A DNA stretch of 64,000 bases from Palsa-601 sp963801185 (lineage in GTDB: Bacteria; Actinomycetota; Acidimicrobiia; Acidimicrobiales; Bog-793). Below are positions 53,060-61,219 of this stretch, one piece after another; the stretch's first letter is position 1, and the number at the start of each line of letters is the position of its first letter. Where the stretch lies: positions 558,001 to 622,000 of the forward strand of contig CAWDDW010000001.1 in assembly GCA_963801185.1 (NCBI GenBank), given 5' to 3'. The notes under the pieces are model-generated. The model saw only the letters and a program-made list of their open reading frames with translations. It was not told the DNA's origin and did not search any database. Made by a program: the position numbers and the translations under genes.

Positions 53060-54556
53060 GTGGTCAACGCCCGTCCGCTGTCCGTCGAGCCCGAGTTCGT
53101 CAGCGGTATCCGGGAAGCCCTCAACCGGACCGGCTATTCGGCACCAGAGATCCGCGCGGTGCTCGGAGAGCTCGGATCGATACACGTCACCGATGGGACT
53201 CGCGCCGCCATCGTCAGGCGCACGTCCGGTGGGTCGCCCCTCGACGTCATGCTCCGTCTGTTCCTAGCCCACGGTCCGGTCCCGACGACGGCCGCCGAGG
53301 CAGTGCTGGCGCCGCTCACTGTCGCGCAGTGCGTCGATGGCGGCCTGCTCGAGCTCAAAGGCAGCGACGTCAGCGGCGCTGTCACGCTCCGGGCATTCGA
53401 CGGTGACCCGCGGGGCGCGATCTTGGCCAGCGATGTGGGGCACAACGGCGCCCTGTTGGCGGAGCACGTCGTCGGCGTGGGCATCGCCTCGATCGGGCTC
53501 TCCGGGATGACGATCCGGCGGCCGTCCCACCGCAGCCTCGACCTCGGCACCGGCACCGGCGTCCAGGCGATGCACGCTTCGCTGCACTCCGACGAGGTCG
53601 TCGCGACCGACCGCAGCGCTCGAGCCGTGAACTTCACCGAGTTCAATCTCGCCCTGAACGACGTCACCAACGTCGACGTTCGACTCGGCGACCGGTTCGA
53701 CCCTGTGGCGGGAGAGCAGTTCGACCTGATCGTCTCGAATCCGCCGTTCGTGATCTCGCCGAGCGACGCGCTCATCTATCGGGACAGCTCCATGGAGGGC
53801 GACGACCTCTGCCGGAGCCTCGTGCGGCATGCGCCGGATCATCTCGCCGAAGGTGGTTGGTGTCAGCTGCTCGCCAATTGGGCCTATTTTCGTGGGGACG
53901 ACTGGCGGCAGCGCCTCGGCTCGTGGTTCGAGGGCCTCGGCTGTGACGCATGGGTCATACAGCGCGGCGTGGACGAGATCGAGCAGTACGCCGTCAAGTG
54001 GATCGAGCACGGCGGCGCGTCAGCGGCCGGTATTGCAGCCCAGTACACCGAATGGATGGACTACTACTCACGGGTCGGCATCGAGGCCGTCGGCTTTGGA
54101 CTGATCACGATGCGCCGGCACAGCGGCACTGTCAACTGGCTCCGGATCGACGACCTGAGAGACGAGACCGACCTCATTTGCGGCGACGCGATCGCTCACG
54201 GCTTCGAGCTCGAGGACTGGGTCCGGGCGAACGGGGCAGAAGCGACGTTGCTCGCCAGCCGGCTCATCGCAGCGCCCGACATCGCGCTCCATCGGCGAAG
54301 CTCGCCCGGGCCGGATGGCTGGACCATCCGCGGGCTCGAGATCAGGCTCTCTCATGGGCTTCGTCGTTCGGGCATGATCGACAGCGAAGCCGCCCGAATT
54401 GTTACTTCGTGTGACGGTACGAGAACGCTCGGCGACATTCTCGCCGAGGTTGCGACAAGCGTCGGCGTCGACCCTGCCGAGGTTGCTCGCAGCGCGGTAC
54501 CACTCGTGCTTCGCCTGGTCGAACAGGGTTACCTGCTACCTGCGCGACAGCCGTAA
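53060..54556 (+). CDS. SAM-dependent methyltransferase (small-domain, NPPF type)
   Basis: A 498-residue protein with an N-terminal winged-helix-like region (about 1-130), a class I methyltransferase domain with LDLGTGTGVQAMHAS and the catalytic SNPPFVISP motif, then a ~200-residue C-terminal region unlike PrmC. The NPPF motif indicates N-methylation of an amide or amino group on protein, RNA or DNA. Similar long actinobacterial proteins are annotated as methyltransferase-small domain proteins; the target is unknown. GTG start at 53060. Confidence 0.87.
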   Translation: MVNARPLSVEPEFVSGIREALNRTGYSAPEIRAVLGELGSIHVTDGTRAAIVRRTSGGSPLDVMLRLFLAHGPVPTTAAEAVLAPLTVAQCVDGGLLELKGSDVSGAVTLRAFDGDPRGAILASDVGHNGALLAEHVVGVGIASIGLSGMTIRRPSHRSLDLGTGTGVQAMHASLHSDEVVATDRSARAVNFTEFNLALNDVTNVDVRLGDRFDPVAGEQFDLIVSNPPFVISPSDALIYRDSSMEGDDLCRSLVRHAPDHLAEGGWCQLLANWAYFRGDDWRQRLGSWFEGLGCDAWVIQRGVDEIEQYAVKWIEHGGASAAGIAAQYTEWMDYYSRVGIEAVGFGLITMRRHSGTVNWLRIDDLRDETDLICGDAIAHGFELEDWVRANGAEATLLASRLIAAPDIALHRRSSPGPDGWTIRGLEIRLSHGLRRSGMIDSEAARIVTSCDGTRTLGDILAEVATSVGVDPAEVARSAVPLVLRLVEQGYLLPARQP

Positions 54557-54566
54557 GCCGAAGCGA

Positions 54567-54992
54567 TCAAGTGTTGTTGAATTGGCTGTTCGTCAGGGAG
54601 ACCTTGTCGCCGCCCGATGACATCGTCAGCTTGGTGAAGTTGAGCGTGAACTCCTCTTGCAGCGGCGCCGCGGTGTTGCCCCCGACTTCGTAGGACTCGA
54701 CTAAGACCTCGCCGTTGAAGGCGAAGCTCACTCCTTCCTTCTTCTCGTCCTTGACGGTCGAAACGGTGAACGAGCCGCCGGAGAGGGTCTTGTGGTTCAC
54801 CATCGATCCGATGAGCTGCGGAGAGTGGACTCCGATCTCACTGCTGAACGTGAACACTTGGTAATCGGGTCCTGGCGGACCACTCACGGTTGCCGGTTGC
54901 GCCAGTCCCCAACTCCACGAGAGGACCTCGATCGAACCGCCGGGACCCTCGGCTTTGATGCCATTGAGCGTGAGGGCGATTGTTTGCGCCAT
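54567..54992 (-). CDS. orphan Hcp-family protein
   Basis: A 141-residue beta-barrel protein of the type VI tube (Hcp) family: starts AQTIALTLNGIKAEGPGGSIEVLSWSWGLAQP, in which IEVLSWSWG is the family hallmark, then a long beta region ending with EEFTLNFTKLTM. No other type VI secretion gene (sheath, VgrG, baseplate, TssM) is in the window. Such orphan Hcp proteins are common in actinobacteria, which lack the machinery. The ATG at 54992 has an AAGGGAG ribosome site. Diverges from a Tat-secreted protein. Confidence 0.85.
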   Translation of the reverse strand: MAQTIALTLNGIKAEGPGGSIEVLSWSWGLAQPATVSGPPGPDYQVFTFSSEIGVHSPQLIGSMVNHKTLSGGSFTVSTVKDEKKEGVSFAFNGEVLVESYEVGGNTAAPLQEEFTLNFTKLTMSSGGDKVSLTNSQFNNT

Positions 54993-55132
54993 GTCCACTC
55001 CCTTCGAGCGATTCACCGCGATGCTACTGAACGATCCGACCAACATCCAACCGCCCGATAGCGGGGCGGGCTACGCGCACACGACCGTCACCTTTCCGAT
55101 GGCCGCCGGGAGATCTTGGTACCCTGATTGAG

Positions 55133-55810
55133 ATGGAGAAGCCCGCCTGGCCAATTGTCTCCCGTCGCCAGTTCCTGGCCGGCAGCGTGGCCACGGGGGC
55201 TATCGCTCTGATCGGGACACCCCGACTGCCGCGTCGAAGCGCGCCCGTTTCAGCAAACGAGAAGGGTGCGACGACGCACTCATCGTACGGCTCGGCGCGG
55301 CCGGCGGAGTTCGCCGACGACTTCGATCGCGAGCTGCCTGGCGAGCGGCTGCGCAAGTGGGAGAAGCTGGGCGGAATATCGGTGCTCGGCATCACGTCGT
55401 ACGGAGACCGCGAGTCCGCCGGTGACATCGGTCGCGGCAGCCTGCTCCGGCGACATGGGATGGTGGTCGCGCTCGACGGCGCAGCGCATGGCAACGCGAT
55501 CCCGGGGCGAATCAGGACGGCCACCGAGTTCACGCTCTTGAAGGGCGTGCCGTACGTGCTCGAGTTCGACATCGCCGGGGCGCACCCCGATCGAGCCCTC
55601 GGCGGACTTCGCAGCTCGGTGACAGCAAGCGTCCCGGGCGTGGGGGCGCGGCTCCGCTGCTCGCTTCCGACCGGCGCCCGGTTCCAACGGGCCAGACTCA
55701 CATTCACGCCGGAGGAGACCTGCACGAGCCGGATCGAGTTCGCATCGTGCGACTCGGCGGGGCGCGCAGGCCTTCTCCTCGACAACGTACGCCTTACCGC
55801 CGCGGCCTGA
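55133..55810 (+). CDS. Tat-exported protein of unknown function
   Basis: A 225-residue protein with a twin-arginine signal (SRRQFLAGSVATGAIALIG, motif at residues 10-16), then a beta-rich region resembling carbohydrate-binding jelly rolls (DDFDRELPGERL, YVLEFDIAGAHPDR, LTFTPEETCTSRIEF, LLLDNVRL). No catalytic motif can be recognised. It would be folded before export, perhaps with a cofactor or disulfides. Diverges from the orphan Hcp gene with about 140 bp between starts. Confidence 0.8.
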   Translation: MEKPAWPIVSRRQFLAGSVATGAIALIGTPRLPRRSAPVSANEKGATTHSSYGSARPAEFADDFDRELPGERLRKWEKLGGISVLGITSYGDRESAGDIGRGSLLRRHGMVVALDGAAHGNAIPGRIRTATEFTLLKGVPYVLEFDIAGAHPDRALGGLRSSVTASVPGVGARLRCSLPTGARFQRARLTFTPEETCTSRIEFASCDSAGRAGLLLDNVRLTAAA

Positions 55811-55950
55811 GCGGCCCGTCCAGCGCGAGCTGTCGCTGAGCTGACTGTCCCGTCTCGGACACCTCGGTGTCTTCTGGCGCTCCGACCTCGTCCTAGCGGT
55901 CCTGGTGAGCCCCCTGCGCGAACACGTGCCGTTTGCGGCTTCCGCAGAGG

Positions 55951-57268
55951 TCAGGCCTGGCGCGGCGCGCCCCGGCGGGACAGGACATCGATGGTTGCCG
56001 CCGCGAGCAGTACGCCCGCAACCACGACGTCGATCCACTGGGTCAACACCCCCAGCAGGTAGAGGCCGTTGTAGATTCCGCCGATGACGAGGCCACCGAG
56101 TACGCCGTGGATGGTCCTGCCCCGGCCGCCGAAGAGGCTGGTCCCGCCGATGACCGCCGCGGCCACCGCCAGCAGCACGTAGCTGTTGGCGGTCTTGATG
56201 ATGTTGGTGGTCAGCGAGACCTGCCACGAGGCGAACAGCACGCCGGCAATCCCAGAGGTCAGGCTGGCGAGGACGAAGCCCCAGGTGCGGACGGCGGGCA
56301 GGCTGACCCCGGCTCGCCGCGCCGCTTCGGGATTGCCGCCGATCGCGTAGACGTAGCGGCCGAAGCGGGTCCGCTGCAGCAGGAGCGTCCAGGCGCCGAG
56401 CACGACGAGGACGATCGGAATGATGTAGGGAACCCCGTCGATCGTCCCGAAGTGGGCACGGTTGACGTTGCAGATGGCGACGACCGCTATCCCCGCCACC
56501 GCCATGAGGACGATCTTGAGCGCGGTAAGGCTGGCTGGCGGAGCCGCCAGGCGCTCGCGCCGCCTGCGGGCATCCCGGCGCCAGAGCACCGTGCCACCGG
56601 TTCCCACCAGCACGGCCAGCACGACCCAGCCGACCACCGGGTCGAACCTCCCATAGAAGATGTCGTAGAGGACAACCTCGTTGGTGAACCGGGAGTTTTC
56701 GATGCCGACGAGCGAGCCACGGAGGATGAGGATCGCCACCCCCTCCAAGATCAGCAGGCCGCCGAGGGTGACGATGAACGACGGCATCTTCAGCCGGGCC
56801 ACGAGCGTCCCCTGGATGGCGCCGACCGCAGAGGAGAAGAGGAGCGCCACCATGATCGCGGCCCACCACGGCCAACCCGGGCTCGGCTGCACGAGCTCGG
56901 CGGTCACGACGGCGGACAGCACCATGACCAGCCCCACGGAGAGGTCGATCTCCCCAAGGAGCAGGGCGAAGATCTCAGCCATTGCAAGCACCATGTACAC
57001 GGTGCTCTGCTCGAAGAGGTTGACAAGGTTCTGCGGCGAGAGGTACTTCGGGTTGGCGATCTGGAAGCTGATGGCGACCACCACGATGGCCAGGACCACT
57101 GGCAGGACACCGCTGTTACCGCTGAGGACCCGGAGCCACCAGCCGCGCAGGTACTCGCCCAACGACTCGGCGAGGAAGCTCGGGCGGGACCTCGACCGCG
57201 GCCACCTCGGGGGCGGCGGTGAGGTCGACCACCGTCCCGGTCGGGGCCTCCCCCGGGTGCGCGGTCAT
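55951..57268 (-). CDS. sugar ABC transporter permease 1 (XylH-like; frame broken at ~57182)
   Basis: Ribose/xylose-type ABC permease with about ten helices: QSTVYMVLAMAEIFALLLGEIDLSVG, GGRGRTIHGVLGGLVIGG and the GNPEAARRAGV cytoplasmic loop. The N-terminal ~30 residues (MTAHPGEAPTGTVVDLTAA, EVPPE) are in another frame; dropping one C near 57182 links them to LLAESLGEYLRGWWLRV. They match the N-terminus of permease 2 closely. The intended start ATG 57268 overlaps a conserved 8-codon mini-ORF. Last gene of the transporter operon. Confidence 0.85.
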
Positions 57269-57291
57269 CGGGAGTCCTCGATCCGGGCCAT
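57265..57291 (-). CDS. 8-codon mini-ORF MARIEDSR upstream of permease 1
   Basis: ATG-GCC-CGG-ATC-GAG-GAC-TCC-CGA-TGA encodes MARIEDSR; its TGA overlaps the ATG of permease 1 (ATGA). An identical peptide precedes permease 2. This suggests translational coupling or attenuation, but it may simply have been copied with the permease. Confidence 0.5.
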   Translation of the reverse strand: MARIEDSR

Positions 57292-57313
57292 GGCGCAGCC
57301 CACCCACGCGTGG

Positions 57314-58666
57314 TCAGACACGGGACACGCTCCCGGTCCTGGCCCCGCGCCGCGAGAGCACGTCAACCAGCACCGCGGCCAGGAGCACGCCGCCCGGCAC
57401 GATGTATTCGAGCGGCGTTGCCAATTCCCCCAATTCGAGAAGGGACACGCCGTACGCGATAGCGCCGATGAGGAGCCCGCCGAGAACGCCGTGGATTGCT
57501 TTGCCCCTGCCGCCGAAGAGGCTGGTCCCGCCGATGACGGCGGCGGCGACCGTATAGAGGACGAGCGAACCGGGGTCTGCGGTGTTGGTGCTGTACTGAC
57601 CGAAGAAGAAGGAACCGAGCAGGATGCCGCCGAGGCCGGCGGTCGCCGAGCAAAGGGCGAAAGCCCAGGTGCGGATGGCAGCCAGACTGACCCCTGCTCG
57701 CCTCGCCGCTTCGGGGTTGCCACCGATGGCGTAAACGTAGCGGCCGAAGCGGGTCCGTCCCAGCAAGAGAGTCCAGGCGCCGAGCACGACGAGGACGATC
57801 GGGATTACCCAGGGGACCCCCTCCACTGGGACCACGCTGGTGTTACGGTTGACGCTACAGATCACCACCACGGCTACACCGACGAGCGCCACTAGTGCGA
57901 TCCTGATGGCGGTCAGTCCGACCGGGGGAGCCTCCAGGCCCTGGTGCCGCCTCGCCGCCCCGCGCAACCAGAGTGCCGTGCCGACGGCCCCGACCACCAC
58001 CGCCAGGGCCACCCAGCCGGCCACAGGGTCGATCACTCCCTGAACCAGGTAGTAGATGACGCGCTGGTTGGGCACTGACGAGCTGACGGTTACGAAGCCG
58101 TCGGCGCCGCCGAGGACGATGACGAGGACGCCCGAGTAGAGAAGGAACCCGCCCAGGCTCACGATGAAAGATGGGATCTTGAGCCGTGCGATGAGTGTCC
58201 CCTGTAGGGCGCCGATGACACCGCAGCAAACGACCGCAGCGAGGATCGCTGCCCACCACGGCCAGCCCGGACCGGGCAGCTGGACCAGCTTGAAGGCGAT
58301 CACCCCGCCGAGAAGCGCGACCGCGCCGACCGAGAGGTCGATCTCCCCCAGGAGCAGGACCACGATCTCAGCCATCGCCAGCACCATGTACACCGTGCTC
58401 AAACCGAAGATGTAGACGAGGTTGCTCGGCCGCAGGAAGGCGTGCTCGGGCGTGACGATCTCGAAGACTACGGCGACCAACACGATGGCCAGGACCACGG
58501 GCAGGACACCGCTGTTGCCGCTGCTGACCCGGAGCCACCAACCCCGCAGGTACTCGCGAAGCGACTGGGCGAGTACCTCGGGCGGGACCTGGACCGCGGC
58601 GACGTCGGGGGCGGCGGTGAGGTCGACCACCGTCCGATCAGCCGAGTCGCCGGGGACCTCGGTCAG
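57314..58666 (-). CDS. sugar ABC transporter permease 2 (XylH-like), possible CTG start
   Basis: About 450-residue permease paralogous to permease 1 and intact: TVYMVLAMAEIVVLLLGEIDLSVGA, RFGRYVYAIGGNPEAARRAGV and GGRGKAIHGVLGG. No ATG or TTG fits the start; the CTG at 58666 overlaps the mini-ORF stop (CTGA) and begins L-TEVPGDSADRTVVDLTAAPDVAA, matching permease 1 (MTAHPG, GTVVDLTAAPEVAA). The alternative is GTG 58630. A tandem duplication of the two permeases is clear. Confidence 0.87.
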   Translation of the reverse strand: MTEVPGDSADRTVVDLTAAPDVAAVQVPPEVLAQSLREYLRGWWLRVSSGNSGVLPVVLAIVLVAVVFEIVTPEHAFLRPSNLVYIFGLSTVYMVLAMAEIVVLLLGEIDLSVGAVALLGGVIAFKLVQLPGPGWPWWAAILAAVVCCGVIGALQGTLIARLKIPSFIVSLGGFLLYSGVLVIVLGGADGFVTVSSSVPNQRVIYYLVQGVIDPVAGWVALAVVVGAVGTALWLRGAARRHQGLEAPPVGLTAIRIALVALVGVAVVVICSVNRNTSVVPVEGVPWVIPIVLVVLGAWTLLLGRTRFGRYVYAIGGNPEAARRAGVSLAAIRTWAFALCSATAGLGGILLGSFFFGQYSTNTADPGSLVLYTVAAAVIGGTSLFGGRGKAIHGVLGGLLIGAIAYGVSLLELGELATPLEYIVPGGVLLAAVLVDVLSRRGARTGSVSRV

Positions 58667-58689
58667 CGGGAGTCCTCGATCCGGGCCAT
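58663..58689 (-). CDS. 8-codon mini-ORF MARIEDSR upstream of permease 2
   Basis: Encodes the same MARIEDSR peptide, beginning 3 bp after the ATPase stop and ending with a TGA that overlaps CTG of permease 2 (CTGA). The surrounding bases are also conserved with the copy at 57265-57291. Confidence 0.5.
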   Translation of the reverse strand: MARIEDSR

Positions 58690-58692
58690 GGC

Positions 58693-59523
58693 TCAGTCCT
58701 CCCCGATGGTGGTTCCAGCCGGTTCGAATGGCCGCCCGCCAGCGCCACCGGTCGTCATGTACTCGACCACGCTCTGCCGGTCGAAGCTCGCGGCCGGCCC
58801 CTCGACGACCATCCGCCCCAGGTGGAGTACAGCGATCCGGTCCGCCACCTCGAAGACGTCGTTCAGGTTGTGGGAGACCACCATCACCGCCAGCCCGTGT
58901 TCCCGGAGCCGCCGGACCAGGTCCAGCACTGTCCGGGTCTGCACCACCCCGAGGGCGGCGGTGGGCTCGTCCAGCAGCACCACCTTGGAGTTCCACATCA
59001 CCGCCTTGGCCACTGCCACGGACTGCCGCTGACCTCCCGAGAGCGAGCCCACCGGCTGGCGGACCGAGCGCACCGTGGTCACCCGCAAGGTGCTCAGGGT
59101 CTCGGCCGCGGCGCGCTCCATCGAGTCCTCGTCGAGCAGGCCGTGGCGCAGCCGCTCTCGGCCGAGGAACATGTTCTGGACGATGTCCAGGTTGTCGGCC
59201 AACGCCAAATCCTGGTAGACGGTCTCGATCCCAAGGGTGGCGGCGTCCCGGGCGCTCCGAATGTGGACGGGCCGCCCCTCGAAGTAGATCTGGCCGTGGT
59301 CCGGCTGGTGCACCCCGGCGATGCAGCGGGTGAGCACCGACTTCCCGGCACCGTTGTCCCCGCAGAGGCCGGTCACCCAACCCGCTGTGAGGTCCAGATC
59401 CACCCCGTAGAGCGCCTGCACCGGCCCGAAGTGCTTGTCGATACCCCGCAGCTTGAGCAGGGGTTCAGCCCCATCCCCGCCGCGGTTCTCCGCACCTGTG
59501 ACGCCCTCGTTCGTCTCAGTCAC
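58693..59523 (-). CDS. sugar ABC transporter ATP-binding protein
   Basis: Single-cassette ABC ATPase of 276 residues, like FrcA rather than the fused two-cassette RbsA/XylG. Motifs: Walker A GDNGAGKS (55-62), signature SLSGGQRQ, Walker B LLDEPTAALG and the switch SHNLNDVFEVADRIAVL. It powers import with the two permeases and the binding protein. Two cassettes per transporter would come from a homodimer. A gap of about 150 bp separates it from the binding-protein gene. Confidence 0.93.
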   Translation of the reverse strand: MTETNEGVTGAENRGGDGAEPLLKLRGIDKHFGPVQALYGVDLDLTAGWVTGLCGDNGAGKSVLTRCIAGVHQPDHGQIYFEGRPVHIRSARDAATLGIETVYQDLALADNLDIVQNMFLGRERLRHGLLDEDSMERAAAETLSTLRVTTVRSVRQPVGSLSGGQRQSVAVAKAVMWNSKVVLLDEPTAALGVVQTRTVLDLVRRLREHGLAVMVVSHNLNDVFEVADRIAVLHLGRMVVEGPAASFDRQSVVEYMTTGGAGGRPFEPAGTTIGED

Positions 59524-59671
59524 GTAGATACGGACCCTTCAGCCCCTCAGTGACCCTGCCGATGTCCAGCCTCCCACCGCTCCGGTGCGCCCAAAGCACA
59601 CGTCCCCACCAGCGTCGTCGAGGACGCGCTTCAAGTGAGAACTCCTCGTCCTGGTCAGATGATCCAGCTGA

Positions 59672-60994
59672 TCACGAGATCCCGTATTTGGTGCAAAGGG
59701 TCGCTCCTGAGATGGTGCAGATCTCCGAGGCAGTGTCGAAGCCGTCCTTCACCACTGTCTGCTCCATGTTGGTCTGGTCCACCCACTCCGGGGTCAGCAG
59801 GGACGCCGGCTCGGTGATGCTCGAGTCGGCCGGGTCGACGGTGGTGGCGTTCAGCAGAGCCGAAGGCGGCTTGTCGCCGGCCAACAGGATGGTGGCCAGG
59901 GCGACCGTGTCCTGGGCCTCCTTGTAGACCGCCTTGTACACCGAGCCGCACTGGTAGCCCTCGAGGATCCAGGCCATGCCCTGGGCAGTGGCGTCCTGGC
60001 CGGTGGTCGGGACCTTGTAGGGCTTGACCCCGTCCGCCACGAGGTCGGTGATGACCGCGTTGGAAAGCCCGTCATTTGCCTCGATGGTGGCGTTGATCTC
60101 CGGGTGAGCGGTGTACTCCTGCTGGAAGATCGTGCCGCCCTTGGTGTTGTCCCACCCAGGAGCGAAGTTCTCGCCTACGAGGGAGTCGCCGGCGGCGTTG
60201 GTCGCGCCCGCGTTGACCGACTTGGTCGCTTGGCCCCAGACAACCTTGTTGTATCCCTCAGCAAAGGAGATGGCGTTGGGGTCGGTGTCCTCGCCGCCGT
60301 TCAGGACGAAGACCTTGGGCTTGGAGATGTTCCAAGATGTGAGGCAGGACTCGAAGCCCCTGCCGATCAGCTCACCCACCAGCTCGTTGTTGAAGCTGAC
60401 GTAGTAGGTCTTCGTGCCTTGGAAGGTGGCGCGGTCGTAGCTGATCATGGTGACGCCCTTGGACTCGGCCAGCTGCGCGATCGCTACCCCGGTCGGGCCG
60501 TCGAGCGGGTCCATGACCAGGACCTTGGCGCCCAGGTTGATGTCGGCGGTGGCATCGTCCAGCTCGGTCGCGTCGCTTCCCTGGGCGTTGTCGATCCGGT
60601 ACTGCGCCTGGGTGTACCCGGCGTCGGCAAAGGCATCGTTCAGGTAAGGCTGGTCGAAGTCGACGTACCGCGTCGACGACGTGGTGTCGGGCAGGATCAC
60701 CCCCACCTGCAAGGTGTCGGCACCCTTGGTGGCGTACTCGGTAAGCGGCTTGAACTTGCTCATCGTCGACGCGATGTCAACGTTGAACGAGCTGATGCTG
60801 AGCCCCGCCGGAATCGTGTTCGAGCCGTGCGCGACCATCGACGTTGTCGTTGAGCTTGTCGATGTTCCACATCCCGCAGCCACCAGGCCAACCGCCGCCG
60901 CCAGGCTCACCCAAGTCACCCGGCGGAGGCCCGACGGCACGCCGTGGACTCGCGAAGTGGAATGCCCACCCTCGGTTCTGTGCAACGACTTCAT
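59672..60994 (-). CDS. sugar ABC transporter substrate-binding lipoprotein
   Basis: Periplasmic-binding-protein-like lipoprotein of about 440 residues. Lipobox VAAGC with C42 in GLVAAGCGTSTSS; then LQVGVILPDTTSSTRYVDFDQPYL, DPLDGPTGVAIAQLAESKGVTMISYDR and GQDATAQGMAWILEG, typical of the xylose/ribose family. It captures the sugar (probably xylose or a related pentose/hexose) at the outer membrane face. ATG at 60994 with GAAAGGGG ribosome site. First gene of the transporter operon. Confidence 0.92.
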   Translation of the reverse strand: MKSLHRTEGGHSTSRVHGVPSGLRRVTWVSLAAAVGLVAAGCGTSTSSTTTSMVAHGSNTIPAGLSISSFNVDIASTMSKFKPLTEYATKGADTLQVGVILPDTTSSTRYVDFDQPYLNDAFADAGYTQAQYRIDNAQGSDATELDDATADINLGAKVLVMDPLDGPTGVAIAQLAESKGVTMISYDRATFQGTKTYYVSFNNELVGELIGRGFESCLTSWNISKPKVFVLNGGEDTDPNAISFAEGYNKVVWGQATKSVNAGATNAAGDSLVGENFAPGWDNTKGGTIFQQEYTAHPEINATIEANDGLSNAVITDLVADGVKPYKVPTTGQDATAQGMAWILEGYQCGSVYKAVYKEAQDTVALATILLAGDKPPSALLNATTVDPADSSITEPASLLTPEWVDQTNMEQTVVKDGFDTASEICTISGATLCTKYGIS

Positions 60995-61219
60995 TCCAGA
61001 CCCCTTTCTCCGGGAACCCACACTGAAACCGCCTCGCTACGGTGACCGATTATTGACCGCTTACTGGCCGCGACGACCCCGTTCGGACCCGTCATCGGCG
61101 AGTTAGCTCAATCTAGCGCAGCGGCCGTCGATCGGTAGGGCCGAAAGTCCCTAGATGACGCCCGAGTGCCGGCCGCCCAGTGATGGCGATTCCCGGAGGA
61201 CGTCGAGATGCTGAACTGG

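Noticed and set aside
54567..54992. A type VI secretion locus
   Set aside because: Only the Hcp protein is found; no sheath, VgrG, ClpV or membrane-complex gene lies within the window.
58690..59380. Long minus-strand frame continuing permease 2 upstream to 59380
   Set aside because: It lies over the ABC ATPase in another frame on the same strand, and its protein is Arg/Gly/Pro-rich with no domain; the true gene is the ATPase.
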